NCBI GenBank assembly: GCA_963682055.1
Contig: OY821741.1
Span: forward strand, 6,145,501 to 6,209,500
Source of the DNA: Primula veris
Taxonomy: Eukaryota; Streptophyta; Magnoliopsida; Ericales; Primulaceae
DNA: 64,000 bases
Reading direction: 5' to 3'
The notes under the pieces were generated by a model. That model saw only the letters and a program-made list of their open reading frames with translations. It ran no database searches and was not told the origin of the DNA. A program made the translations under genes and the position numbers. Below, piece after piece: positions 1 to 13,591 of the stretch. Within the stretch, counting starts at the first letter, position 1. Each line of letters starts with the position of its first letter.

Positions 1-3000
1 TTGTTATATTCTTTGTTGCGCTATTGACAATTTTGACCAAAATGGTGCTAAAAAAATAGCCTAATGCCATTGAACTCCAATGAAAACTCGTGGCTATTGA
101 TTTTAGTCCCCTTGGGGCTTGAGAGTAGAAAAACTCGAGAACACCAACATATGTGAACATATCGGCGATTCCAAAAATGGAATATTGGAATGCTAACCAA
201 AAAACACTAATCGGCAATGGCTGTAGTACTGGTATTGCGTCTAACATGTTGTGAGTACGCGCAACCTGGCAGATTCAACAAGAAACTATATGAGAAAATT
301 ATTGAGGATTCAAATGTGATTTTGGCTAAATTTTATAAGATATAAATGAATCTTTTAGCTTCTATATGTCCCATTGAGTCTACATCCATGATTAATTAAA
401 ATGACTTACAAAAAAATCGTAGACATAATAGGCCTTTGATTTCTTTGATTGATTGACAAAATTTGGTACATCGGTATAATTTAGTAATTTACAGCTAACA
501 AATTGTCATATTGCAGTGTTGAATAATTTTCTTTAATGAGAAATTATGATAATATCATAATATGCAATAGATCAGTTTTTTTAGATATATGAACAAAACT
601 ATATTTAATTTACTAGTACTAAGACTGTAATCTTAGTTTCATGTAACTATTTCGTTCTAAATTTAATTTCAAGAAATCTGGAAAAATGCTTTTACTCTTT
701 ACTCAAAGGGTATAAATTTTATGTCAAGACTCGTCTCATTATAAGTATAATTAATGCGTACTTGGAAAGACTTTGAAAAACATACTACATAAAACTATAA
801 AAGCACCAAAAATCAAATCAATTACCTTCTTACGCCTAACTTCCATTAATCCCGCGACTGTCATAGAAAGAGCGGATAATATAAGTCCAACACCGATACG
901 TTGCAGATGAGTTATACCAGTGGGAATACCAGTAAATCTCCGGAGAAATGGTACACCAACTCGATCATATAACGGAATAAGAATAATTAAAAAGATGACA
1001 GGAAATATAGGTAGAGAAGCAGGTGGAATATTGAAAGACTTGCCCAATCTTGTGTCCATAGTCACCCCTTGTTGAACAAACATGGTTTGTAGTGTGGCTA
1101 AGCAAAGTGTCACCATAATTGAGCAACAAAATATTGGGATTAGTCCTATGAGTATTTTTGCATTTTCCACTTGTGTTACACTGCATAATTTCCAAGCAGT
1201 GGTAGATTCTTGTGATGAATTGGTACTTGTTTTTATGGCAGCTTTATCAAGGTACCTGAAATATGAGTTTTTATTACACTTTTTTTAGAGATGTGATGAG
1301 ATCTTGAGTAATGATAAGTTTACGATATCCAAGTTTTGCAATTTTTTTATGCAAACAAACTGACTTATTTGAATCTGTATAGAACCTTAGTTCAAGAACT
1401 TACGTTGCGATTTATGAGCCATGAGTTCTATTAAGGATGTGATCATGATGTTAAATAGTGGTTACTGTAAGTTTACCAAGTTTCTGAAATTGACTGTTAT
1501 TTTATGCAAATAAACTGGTTTTTTTGAATTTGATAAATTCATAGGTTCAAGAACCTTAAGTTATGATTTAATAGAAACTGTTTGTGTTAGGGATGTGATT
1601 ATGATGATAACTAGTGATGGATTAACCAAGTCACTTGGTGCTTATTTCACTGCAACTTTTAAGCGATAATCATTTGTGTCTTGGGTTTCAAGAACTTGAT
1701 GATGATTTATGAGCCATATACCTGTGTTAGTAAAATATTCATGTCATTGAAGAAATTGACTAAGATTTTTGAAGGAGTTTTAACTTTGTATTTTGTACTC
1801 ATCAAGCTAAATGTAATCAAATATCAACTGTTATTACAATGATTAAATTTACGAAACATAACGAGGTTTAAGAAGTGGGCAAAAAGTAACCTGAAATCAT
1901 TTGTGTGAGGTAAAAACTCCGTGTCTATGGAAGCTTCCTTGTCCATCTCAATTTCATAGAGATCTTCTGAATTCCCAGGTAATTTAAGCTTTCTGTTGCG
2001 AAAAGCAGCTACATAGACCTGTATTAAGCAATGATAAATTTGAACTCCTAAACCATCAATAGTAAGGCAGAAAGTAAAAGTGTAGCACTAAAGTCAGGAT
2101 ATTCATAGTTGTTTAACTGATGCTTTTAAGTAAATAAGCTGGCTTGATTGAGACCAAATTTGCTTATTCGCCAACCCAACTCGTTGCAGTTCTGCTTCTT
2201 TTTATTTTCTAATTATGAACAACTCATTAACTGTTACTTCTGAATAAATTCTAAATGATCAGAGTAAGTACAAGTGTAGTACTAAAAGTGCTAAACATAA
2301 GAATTAGTGTATTATTATCAATGTTTTAAATAGCGTTATCGCTACCGTAGCGTTTTTTCGAGAGAAACGTTAAAAGCGCAAAGAGCGTTGCTACATAGCG
2401 CTTTGCGGTATATTTTTTTTTTGCCTAAATACATATAAATATAGTATTAAATTCAAAACATTTAATAAAAATTAACTAAATATATAAAAAAAATTGTAAC
2501 TAATAATCACAAAATGATTATACTTGAGATGCCAGAGTATTTACTTTGTTTGCAAGAGTTTTGGGGTTTGATTCTCTTTAGGCTCCAATAATTTCATTAA
2601 AATTTTTTTTTTTTTTTTGGACTGCACCTGTTATAGCGTAAATAACGTCCGCTATAGCGTAAATAGCGTTCCTATAGCGCGAATTTAGCGTTTTTCCATC
2701 CAAATAGCGTTTTAGCGTTGCGTTTTTCTTTCAAAAACCACTATATCGTACAACGTTGTGCAACGTTGCGAGCTTTTTAAAACAGTGATTATTATATAAG
2801 GTAGTATATGCTGGTTATAATTATCTGGCAGATAGATCTATACGGAAAATTAAAATTCAAGAACAATTGTATATACGAACCTGAATGATCTCGATAATCG
2901 GGTTATTCTCCAACATAATATGCATCCGATACCAAGGCAATCCCAAAACCAAAACAATAATTCCCCATAACATAACCAAACATGTGATCAAAAAACCCCA

Positions 3001-5613
3001 ATCCCATCCTTTGTTATCTTGTATCCAAACCAAAAATGTTAAGCTCCCAACACCACCGATACACAATGCCAACAAAAACCAGTTGAAAAAACTCGATTTT
3101 CCCCTTGCTTCCTTTGGGTCTTTTTCGTCAAACTGGTCTGCACCGTGGGAAGGTAATGCGGCCTTAATGCCTGCACTTCCCACCGCCACTAGATAAAGAG
3201 ATAGAAAAAGGAGGGCAGAGTTTTTTCCGCTTACGGCGAGGCAATGTGCGGAGGGATCGAAAATGTTGCATGGAGGTGGTTTAAGTTTTGGGTAGTGTGC
3301 TTGAACACCTAGCAATATTAGTCCCTGAAGAAAAGAAAATGTATGCTTCTTGAAAATGGTTTCTTACTTTCTTAGTAAGAAAAAAACATTCAAAAATACT
3401 GTTTGTTCAATTTTTTATTTTGGTTCATTGAGATATTTAACACATGCAAAATGTTTGTTGGACTTAATAATTGTACAGAAATTGACGCCTTGTAATTTGA
3501 CTGGGAATTTAGAAATTATGATGTTAGTCCTTTCATAATTCATATACAAGAGGTGAATTCAGCCATGTTTGGTGGAAAAAAAGGACTTGGACCAATGTAT
3601 ATATTAGTTTAGACTGTTTTAAAAATAAAAAAGCTCAATTCAAAGCTTTAAAAGCTCGCTTTTCCGCTTTTAGCCTGCTAAAATCTTACGTTTTTAGCGT
3701 AGCTCTTGCAAAAACGCTTTAGCTAAGATTGCGCTTTTTAGAACACCGGCTTTAGATTATGTTAGGCATATAAATTTTGTAAGAAATCTAGTTATGCAGT
3801 TTACCTATCTGGCTTTCTCATTAAAACCAATTCACTCAGTTCAAGGTCCAATTGTTGGTATTTGGAAAAAAATATCATAAATCAAAGGGTCAACGACCAA
3901 CACTTTTTTTACTACAATAAAACTTTTGAACATTGACAAAGCCTCTGTTGTGAATTTGACATTATAGTGGTTGTGGTTAAATTAGTAACAAATATAGCAT
4001 CATAAACTTTTGCTATTTTGTTACTAATTTATCCACAACCACTATTGCGCCAGAATACCAACAGAACTTTCAGGTTCAAGACATTTTCTTGTAGCAAAAA
4101 GTATAATTCTGTTAAATGTCCATAAAGGTATACAAAAAAAAAAGAACATTGCTAAGTCAAAAATATGTTCGTAAAACCTATATTACCCGACTTTTTTTTC
4201 CTGGGAAACTTTTACGTGGTTGATTTTTATTTTTTCCTACTACAAGTGTGAAGAAATGGAAACTACGAAACAAGGAATCAAAAAGGAAAATAAATTGTTC
4301 CGGTTTGATATTCTTACCAATAGCTCAATACACGATGAAATTAATAGGGTTTTGAATCTGCCGAGAAAAGTGTCAGCCAAAACAGCCATGGGAATTGCCA
4401 AAATGTAACTAGTTCCCGCATAATTGGTGAGGGCGTTAGCAGCATCAGCTATATCATAGTGCATTACATCGTTGAAATATGTAACTAAATTTACTTGAAG
4501 TCCGATTTGAACAAAGCTCTCCAAGCCATAGGTAGCTGTACCAAACAATAGCCCATAATAAAACTAATTACAGAAAGAAATTAAATTCAGAAAGAAAAAA
4601 AGAAAATAAGCGATACCGGCCTGTTGATATTAGACGTTACAATTGTGTTACGAAAACAAATAGAGGATGTAACTACTAAACTCAACTGTATTACCAATTA
4701 TTTATGGCATTTTGGAGAAGTTACCTAGTATATACTAAAATGATGAGACTTGAAGGGAAAAAATGAAAAATATGGTGTCAAAGAAATGCAAAAAAATTAA
4801 AATTATAGGGCCGAATGAACGAATAGATATGATTCAGTTACAAAAATATTTCGAACAAGTAAAGAGTAAAATGTCGAGAGACGGTTTGTTGGCTACCTAG
4901 TAAAAGAATGGCTATTCTCATTCCACCATGCTTGTCCTTCCTTGCTGGATTTCCTTTCCAATCTACCTTATTTTCAACGTAATCAACATTTTCCTGTTTT
5001 TTTTATACATACATAGATAGGGATAAACCTCAGGAACTATCAGAACTCCAATACAGAAGATGTACATACTTTTATGAGTATAAACGTATGATGATAACGG
5101 AAAAATAATTCCGACTGGATTACTTGATGTTTGCCAGAGTTAAAGTTTAGAATGTTAAGTTTTATACCTTCAACCATATGCTTTTATTAGAAGTGCTTAA
5201 TTACCAGCACTAGTTAAATCACTGCATTAACTTTAATAGTTCAAGTTAACCAATTTAAGCTGAATTTCTCTTCGCTAACTTAGTAAATTACGGTTACAGG
5301 GTTGCTAAGGTATAAGCTAAGACACAAGATGCTACCTTTTCGTCGACGAATTCTTATATAAAAAAAATTCAGATACTAAACCTTGGTATACATTTATAAT
5401 CTACTTTGATACGCCTAGTATAATATTGATCCTTTGATCAAACACATGATCTTGCTAGTATAATATGGGTCTTCGCACACTAAAAACATACGGGTCTTCC
5501 TACAAGTTAGACGTTTTTTTGTGTGTGTCAAATGTTAGCGCATGAAAATAGAAACATTAAAAAAACGTAAAAATAAGACGAATCGAATTTCAAACTAAAG
5601 TGACACTTACCAT
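1..5613 (-). CDS. NPF (NRT1/PTR) family transporter, NPF4-like, 3' end off window
   Basis: Proton-coupled major-facilitator transporter of the plant NPF family (nitrate, peptide or hormone cargo), expected in a membrane. Exons on the minus strand: 5611-5613 (ATG only), 4897-4993, 4318-4535, 2881-3324, 1891-2018, 826-1255 and 1-265, continuing past the edge. Every junction has GT/AG and keeps frame. Visible family blocks: [16 protein letters not shown] near the N-terminus, [55 protein letters not shown] and [12 protein letters not shown]. The proton-coupling ExxER motif of many NPFs is not visible in the first helix region, as I recall for NPF4 members. The 4897-4993 exon has an in-frame stop just upstream and no ATG; an ATG followed directly by GTAAGT at 5611-5601 supplies a start in the right phase. 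That microexon is inferred and its acceptor is A-rich. The last ~70 residues lie outside. Substrate cannot be told. Confidence 0.88.
1270..1800. repeat. Diverged tandem repeats in NPF intron
   Basis: Intron between NPF exons 826-1255 and 1891-2018. Three degenerate copies of a unit of roughly 150-200 bp recur, each holding 'gttcaagaac', 'atgatttat/atttaat' and 'ggatgtgat.atgatg' blocks. This looks like old local duplication with no coding content. Confidence 0.45.
2319..2787. mobile_element. hAT-type non-autonomous element with TAGCG subterminal motifs
   Basis: The 469-bp element lies in the NPF intron and is flanked by a perfect 8-bp direct repeat, ATTATTAT, at 2311-2318 and 2788-2795. Ends are CAATGTTTTAAATAGCG on the left and the complement-like ...TTTAAAACAGTG on the right. 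The interior is packed with TAGCG/CGCTA motifs near both ends, which is typical of hAT subterminal transposase-binding repeats. It contains no open frame. The 8-bp target duplication supports the hAT superfamily. Confidence 0.75.
3614..3750. mobile_element. Possible short relative of the TAGCG hAT element
   Basis: Begins CTGTTTTAAAAA and ends TTTTTAGAACACCG, with GCTTT/AGCGT motifs inside. TTTAGA occurs on both sides. It resembles the 2319-2787 element in end sequence and lies in the next NPF intron. Boundaries are approximate. Confidence 0.4.
3964..4045. repeat. Inverted repeat in NPF intron
   Basis: Arms of about 33 bp (ATAGTGGTTGTGG... and ...CCACAACCACTAT) with a few mismatches are separated by about 14 bases. 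The structure could form a stem-loop in the unspliced transcript. It is probably the core of a small MITE whose outer ends I cannot place. Confidence 0.6.
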
Positions 5614-6947
5614 AACTAGTTCTTGGAGCACTTAGAACTTATGATTAGTGGTGGGAACTAATCCAGAAGCTATAGAGAAGATATAATATAGGGAAAAAAT
5701 ACGTTTAGTACAAAATATTGAGAAGTTCGATAGCGAGTGCCACTAATTAAAAACATAGATAATGCCCATCGTTTATTTTCACCAAGATTGTGTTGAGAGT
5801 TGGAAAATGAGTCTGATGAGTATTCTCAAGTACATGCTAGAAATAAGGGAGTTAGCTATTGGCATTTTGGAGATTATAGCTAGATTCCTATGCCTTGACA
5901 AGCAAAAAAAAAAAACTTTTGTAAAATTTTCAAGTTTATACATAAGTTGGCATTGGCTGGTAAAAGTTTTAGTGTGCTCAATATAAGTAGACAGATGAAG
6001 CTAAATAATCAGTTAATGGCATTAATAGAGTGTGTAAATAAGATGGTGCACACCTTGATTTTTTATATTTACGGTATTTTAAATTACGTTTTATCTTGTC
6101 TATTTACGGTATTTTGAATTACGTTTTATCTTGTCTATTGTGGAATGAAACAGATAGACTTTTAGTTATACACGACATTGTGTGCTATGTAATACTTGAA
6201 TTTTCTTCATACAATGACTCTTATACTATTTGCGTATATTATTTATAATAATAATGAGAATACCGATATTGATTAAAAAAAAATGGTGCACAACCTAGAC
6301 AGTGATATTTTGCATATTTGCTTAAACTTTAGAAAGTACCTTTAACATAAACTTTAGGAAATAACCATGAACTTTCAATGAGGTTTGCAACTAAAAAAGT
6401 ATGGTAAGAGTATAAAAAAGAAAAGTTGCCATGCATGTAAAGAAAAGTTGCAGCTAATAAAACTATAAAAGTAAATGATAGACAGACATGTGTTAAAATT
6501 TTATAATTTAAAGCTGCAACTAGTAAAGCATAATAAAGTTGTAGCAAATTGTTGGAGTTAGCATGGCCTAAAGCTTAAAAAACATGAAACTTTGAAGTGA
6601 AATTTGTACTGCTTACCATAGTGATTAATGAGGTTTTCCTTAAGCTAGCAGATAGAATATAAATTTTTAGATAGGAAACAAATGCTGTATTAGTACGTTT
6701 ATATACGAAGAAGAGATGGTGAATGCATTAATAGAGTTGGTAACTTAAGACATTAAAGTGAGACAAAATTTTACTTTGTAAATGTAATACACTAAACAGC
6801 TTTAATTCAATGAAAGATTCTGTGTGGAAGGATCATAATTGGTATTTTTTTACTCAAAAGTCACAAGTGTTATGAATGCTGTTTATTCGGCCAGACAAAC
6901 AAATGAAGATAAAAATAAAAAAATAAATAAAAAAAGCACATAAAAAT
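5614..6947. other. Intergenic spacer upstream of the NPF gene
   Basis: AT-rich sequence with no convincing gene. At 5689-5712 there is a lone end (AGGGAAAAAATACGTTTAGTAC) of the MITE family seen complete at 12003-12369. At 6066-6135 a 35-bp unit beginning TATTTACGGTATTTT is repeated twice with one mismatch. The NPF promoter should lie in the first part, but I cannot single out a TATA box. Confidence 0.5.
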
Positions 6948-7579
6948 TAGGGGTGGCATCGGTTCGGTATCGGTTCGGTATTGAACTTTTTGACTACATA
7001 CCGATATCGTACCAAACTAATTTGGTTTGAGAATTTTTATACCATTACCGAACCAAAAAATTCGGTATACCAAACTATTCGGTTAGTTTGGTTCGGTTTC
7101 GGTTTTATACCAAACTTTAGAGTTTACAAGTGATGATAGAAAAATGGTACGATTTGAGGAAAAAAACATAGTATAAAGTTTTAAAAATAGTAGATTAAAA
7201 AAATATATTTATTTATATTATTGTTACATTTATTATTATTTTTGCATAAAAAAATAAATACTACTAGACATTTATAGTAAAATTTATAAATAAATAAAAA
7301 TATTATAAGTATTCACTAGAAAAAGTAATATAAGTATATTATAACAACGTTAATAATTAAATATATATAAGTGTTTTATTTTATTTGTGTATATAGTATA
7401 TTTTAATATTTTAAATATATATAACTTACCAAACGAATACCGAAACCGAACCGACTTTCAAAGATCGGTTCGGTTGTACTGTACCGTAATGTCGGTATAC
7501 CAAACTTTTGGTACCGACTTGATTGGTTCGGCTCGAAAAGCGGTCGGTTGATACAAGTCGGTAAAAAATGTCACCCCTA
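6948..7579. mobile_element. hAT-type MITE with GGTTCGGTAT subterminal motifs
   Basis: The 632-bp element has ends TAGGGGTGGCAT and ATGTCACCCCTA (terminal inverted repeats). The flanks are CATAAAAAT (6939-6947) and CATAAAAT (7580-7587), an 8-bp target duplication with one extra A on the left. CGGTTCGGTAT and its complement are repeated inside both ends, around an AT-rich core. No coding capacity. A fragment with similar CGGTATACC motifs occurs at about 10130-10265. Confidence 0.75.
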
Positions 7580-7587
7580 CATAAAAT

Positions 7588-9192
7588 CATAATAAATCAT
7601 GAAATGTGAAATCTTAAATATAAAGAGGCAGATGTTTACAATGCTATTAACATTAATGTACGTCTAGAACAATTTTACATTACCATATAAATTACCACGA
7701 TATTATTATACACATGAAGAATATCTTGATTTTAATCAATTAACTATGCAGTTAGGATGCCCAGATAGTCAGATAATCACTATGTGTAGTGAAATCATGT
7801 TTAAATATTTGTTTAGAAAAAAGGAAATAAATGTTTATAGTAGTTGGTGATCGTAGATGAGTTCAACAAATAGGACTGGACAAATTATGTATTATCGTTT
7901 AGTGAATCCGAATCGGAACTAGCTAGCATAGGGTACGATTTATTTGGAACTCCTACATCACACAGAACAAAATACGGAGACATCGTTTTTTCAAGGACGG
8001 TGTTATATAATTACGGTCCGGCTAGTGAATATTAAAACGAATGTTTTTTTTTTTATTGATAATACGGCATTTATAACATCGAACATATGTCAGCAAATTA
8101 TCAATAACTGAATATTACGCCGAAACAACAGTGATTTTCTTAGGATTAAAGTATTCGAGATGACTCTAATACAACAAAGACATACCAATATAGGTTCAAT
8201 GCCAAAGTATACAGTCCGACTACAATAATGTCTGATTATGACTTGAAAAATTAAAAAACAATAAGTCGGAGTCCACAAACTTATTATAAAACTCAAGCGG
8301 AGAATGTAAAAAAAATTGTCCCCGCCCGAGCTTCCAGGCAGATGAGTTATAATTTATATAGGTAGGGGAAAGATAAATCCAGAACTTCACCATTTCAATC
8401 GGAAATGAATGAGCCTCGACTAACTGAATGCATATGAAACTCAAGTACTCAACTAACGTAAAAGGGGAAAACAATTAAAACAATTCCGGTTGTCGAATTG
8501 AAATAGAAGCAATTGATTATTTTTATTTTGTTTTGTCTATTTTAGCGCATTTCTAGTGTATGTCGCATGCGAACATGCAATTCATTGATGCTCTATGAAC
8601 TGAAATGTATGTTTAGCTTTCTGTATAGTAGGATTGTTTGGTAACCTAACATATATACAAATATGAGGTTTCATCTTCCAAATTTGCACTCATCTTGCAA
8701 ATACGGGAAATATCTTTTCACTTGTCTAACGCTTCTCTCACGCTTCACACATATTTAGACGTGAAAGTATAATGCGTGAAACTTGTTCTCAAGTTAACAA
8801 GTTTGATTTTATTTCATTTTAATCATGTCGCATAAGTGAATTGAGGTGTGTGTTGTAAAAAGAATGAACGTAGCATTATACCCCGCTCAACCCCAGGAGC
8901 TTAACGAACTAAAATATACCGAATTGTAATTTCCGAGTCATGCAGGTTATTTCTCTTGATTTCAACCCAAACACTTGATATTACCCCTTATACCATGTAT
9001 TAATAAGAAACAGATTTCCTAAATAGGAAAGCCGATGGTGGTGATATAATATTGCAAGAAATGAAGTTATTAGAGAAATTATTTTTGCTTACATTGTATC
9101 TTCAGACACAGACTCTGTAATAGCAGCTAAGATTTTAGCTCTTATGTATGCTCTATATGTGGACTGAGGTTTAGAGAAAACTAGCTTGTTGG
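7588..9192. other. Intergenic spacer, no gene recognised
   Basis: Short open frames at 8090-8474 lack family motifs or splice context. The sequence is AT-rich and unstructured, and I see no RNA gene or complete transposon in it. Confidence 0.4.
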
Positions 9193-9579
9193 CAGGGGCG
9201 GAACCATCATGAAAAATTTTAGGAAACCGTGGTGTAAAAAATGTCAAACATAAGATAAAATAAATAGTGTCTAGTACAAAAAATTTGTTACATATTTTCT
9301 CTCTTTTAAAATTTGTAGGTCTGTAATGTTGTCTGTGAAAAAAATCTAATCGGTATTGGACAATTTCAAACTAAAAACTGAAAATATAAAAAGCAGCAAC
9401 TTAAATGATTCAGACTTTCTACTTGTTTAAATTCTTATGTTACCACTACACCAACAACTCTCTGATTAACCGAAAGGGACATCAATGTATATATATTAGA
9501 AAATTTTAAATTATATGTATAAAAAAAAATCGTCGGGATGATCGTGGTCACCCCAAGCCACCCCTTGGATCCGTCTCTG
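9193..9579. mobile_element. hAT-type MITE with CAGGGGCGGA ends
   Basis: The 387-bp element has inverted ends CAGGGGCGGAACC and GGATCCGTCTCTG. Flanks CTTGTTGG (9185-9192) and CTTGCTGG (9580-9587) are an 8-bp duplication with one mismatch. The interior is AT-rich and non-coding. The CAGGGGCGGA terminus is a common hAT MITE signature in plants. Confidence 0.72.
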
Positions 9580-9587
9580 CTTGCTGG

Positions 9588-11923
<2,336 letters not shown>

Positions 11924-11930
11924 TAGATGC

Positions 11931-12483
11931 AATTTTGATCGAGTTATCGTATGTATCGAAATTATCGAAATGAAAAGTGTCAAAAGTAAATCATATAATT
12001 TAAGGGAAAAAATACGTTTAACGTACTCTACTATTACTGTTTAACGATTTAGGTATTATACTACCAATTTTAACAATTGGGGTATAAAACACAAAATTTG
12101 TCACAATTGAAGAATTGTCATTAAATAAAATGATAAAATTATACTCACATTCTCTTGTCTATCACATGTTGAGTGCATTTATATCAACATACGTAAAAAT
12201 TAGATCTTCAAATGTGAGATATAGTGACCGCAATTTAGTCGATTTATGTTGTTAATCCCTTAATTTGATGAAATTTCGTAGTTTGATAGCTCAATTGTTA
12301 AAATTGGTAGTTGAGTACATAAATCGTTAACCACTGTTAGTATAGTACATTAAACGTACTTTTTTTGCTATAATTTAATGTTTGAACTATATGATTAACT
12401 TTTAAAAAATTTCATTCCGACAATTTTGATACAAGTTATTGACCGGTTAAAATTGCACGTAGTTTCGTAGTGGATAATTAATT
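11931..12483. mobile_element. Stowaway-like MITE interrupted by another MITE
   Basis: The two halves, 11931-12002 and 12378-12483, together match the uninterrupted copy at 28240-28410: TTTTGATCG..., ATCATATAATTTAATGTTTGAACTATATGAT, then TTCCGACAA.TTTGATAC. The split falls within ATAATTTA. This is the most repeated MITE family in the window; related copies are near 24318, 28222, 37535, 40208 and 43840. Confidence 0.7.
12003..12369. mobile_element. Nested long-TIR MITE with target duplication
   Basis: The 367-bp insert has ends AGGGAAAAAATACGTTTAA and the inverted ...TTAAACGTACTTTTTTTGCT. Inverted similarity extends about 75 bp inward. It is flanked by ATAATTTA at 11995-12002 and 12370-12377; a 9-bp TATAATTTA is also possible. 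The copy at 28300 shows the same locus sequence without the insert, which fixes the boundaries. Non-coding. Confidence 0.8.
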
Positions 12484-12663
12484 AGCAATCGGTGATACTA
12501 TTTTATGTGGCTTAAGATCAGTCGTTAAGACCAAATGTGATGTCAAACTTCTTATCCTCAAAAGATGGTGTCCCATACCATTTATTCCAGTTTCCAATTA
12601 TTACAAAGACCAAGTGTAAATGCAATTATGCAATCATAATATCCTGATAAAACAGTTATACAA

Positions 12664-12785
12664 GGTCATTTGGTTGCAAATGTTAAGTAATTAAGCTAGA
12701 CATGTACTGATTAACAAGAACTAAACTGATAAACATGATACAATCCATCTTCTAATCAACTTAAAAACCACAACCAAATAAGGAC
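12664..12785. mobile_element. Short MITE with TTGGTTGCA/CAACCAAA ends
   Basis: The ends GGTCATTTGGTTGCAAATG and CACAACCAAATAAGGAC are imperfect inverted repeats, and ACTTAA-like blocks follow inward. A second copy is at about 13432-13580, immediately downstream of the PUB gene. No coding capacity. Confidence 0.55.
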
Positions 12786-12796
12786 TAAGAATTACC

Positions 12797-12872
12797 CTAC
12801 AGAACCCGCAATGAAATCGACATGGTCCACGACACATCACCAATAAAACCCGTCTATCTCACCCACAAACGC
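12797..12872 (-). pseudogene. Relic of the PUB17-type gene 3' end
   Basis: Read on the minus strand, the last codons give FIGDVSWTMSISLRVL then TAG, against FVGDVSVPMSISLPVL then TAG in the intact gene ending at 13592. The similarity continues upstream for about 30 bp with a one-base deletion that breaks frame, and the 3' flank is also alike, including the adjoining MITE. This is a decayed tandem duplicate of the gene's tail, with no function expected. Confidence 0.8.
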
Positions 12873-13431
12873 GTACTAATTAATGATATTAATGAAGAAC
12901 TGAACTTCGTCAAGTTACTCTAGGCTTAAGTTATTCAAGAACGGATCACATAATGAAGCCTACAATTTCAAACATATATTCATTATTATGTGGAATATGG
13001 CACAAAGTTTTTTTTTCTTAAAATGTATTTGGTTGACCAGTAAAATTTATCTGGTTATCTGATCCATGAAAAGGCCAGAAGAAACAAATTTTTTATTTTT
13101 TGATCATTGAAGAAACAAGTTTAATTAATACACACATTTTCCATTTTCATGAACCTGTACAAATTAATGCTTATTATAAATATTTCATCTTAATGAATAT
13201 GCATATACCTGTAGTAACTTCCAAATTACAACAATAAATATGAACCCAATGAATACAAGATTAAGAATAAACCCCTTTAAAACAAGATATGAGAATATTG
13301 GTTCCGAAACATCTCCACGAAACCGGCATCTATTAAGCAAATTTGTATTTCATATACGCTTTATACCATCACCAAATGAATATGTTAACGTTACAAATAA
13401 CAACAAAAAAGAAAATCACATGAATACACGA

Positions 13432-13580
13432 ATATCCGGTTGCAAATTTTAAGTAAATAAGCTGGATATTTATCGACCGAGACAAAAACCAAAAAAAAAA
13501 ATCAGCTTTTAGCCTGGTCAACCAAATACTCCTCTAATCCATCTTTCAATCGACTTAAAAGCTGCAACCAAACAAGGCCT
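13432..13580. mobile_element. Second copy of the TTGGTTGCA MITE, next to the PUB gene 3' end
   Basis: The left end is CCGGTTGCAAATTTTAAG and the right end is CTTAAAAGCTGCAACCAAAC followed by AAGGCC. It ends 11 bp downstream of the PUB gene stop, so it probably lies in the 3'UTR. Confidence 0.55.
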
Positions 13581-13591
13581 AAGAATCACCC

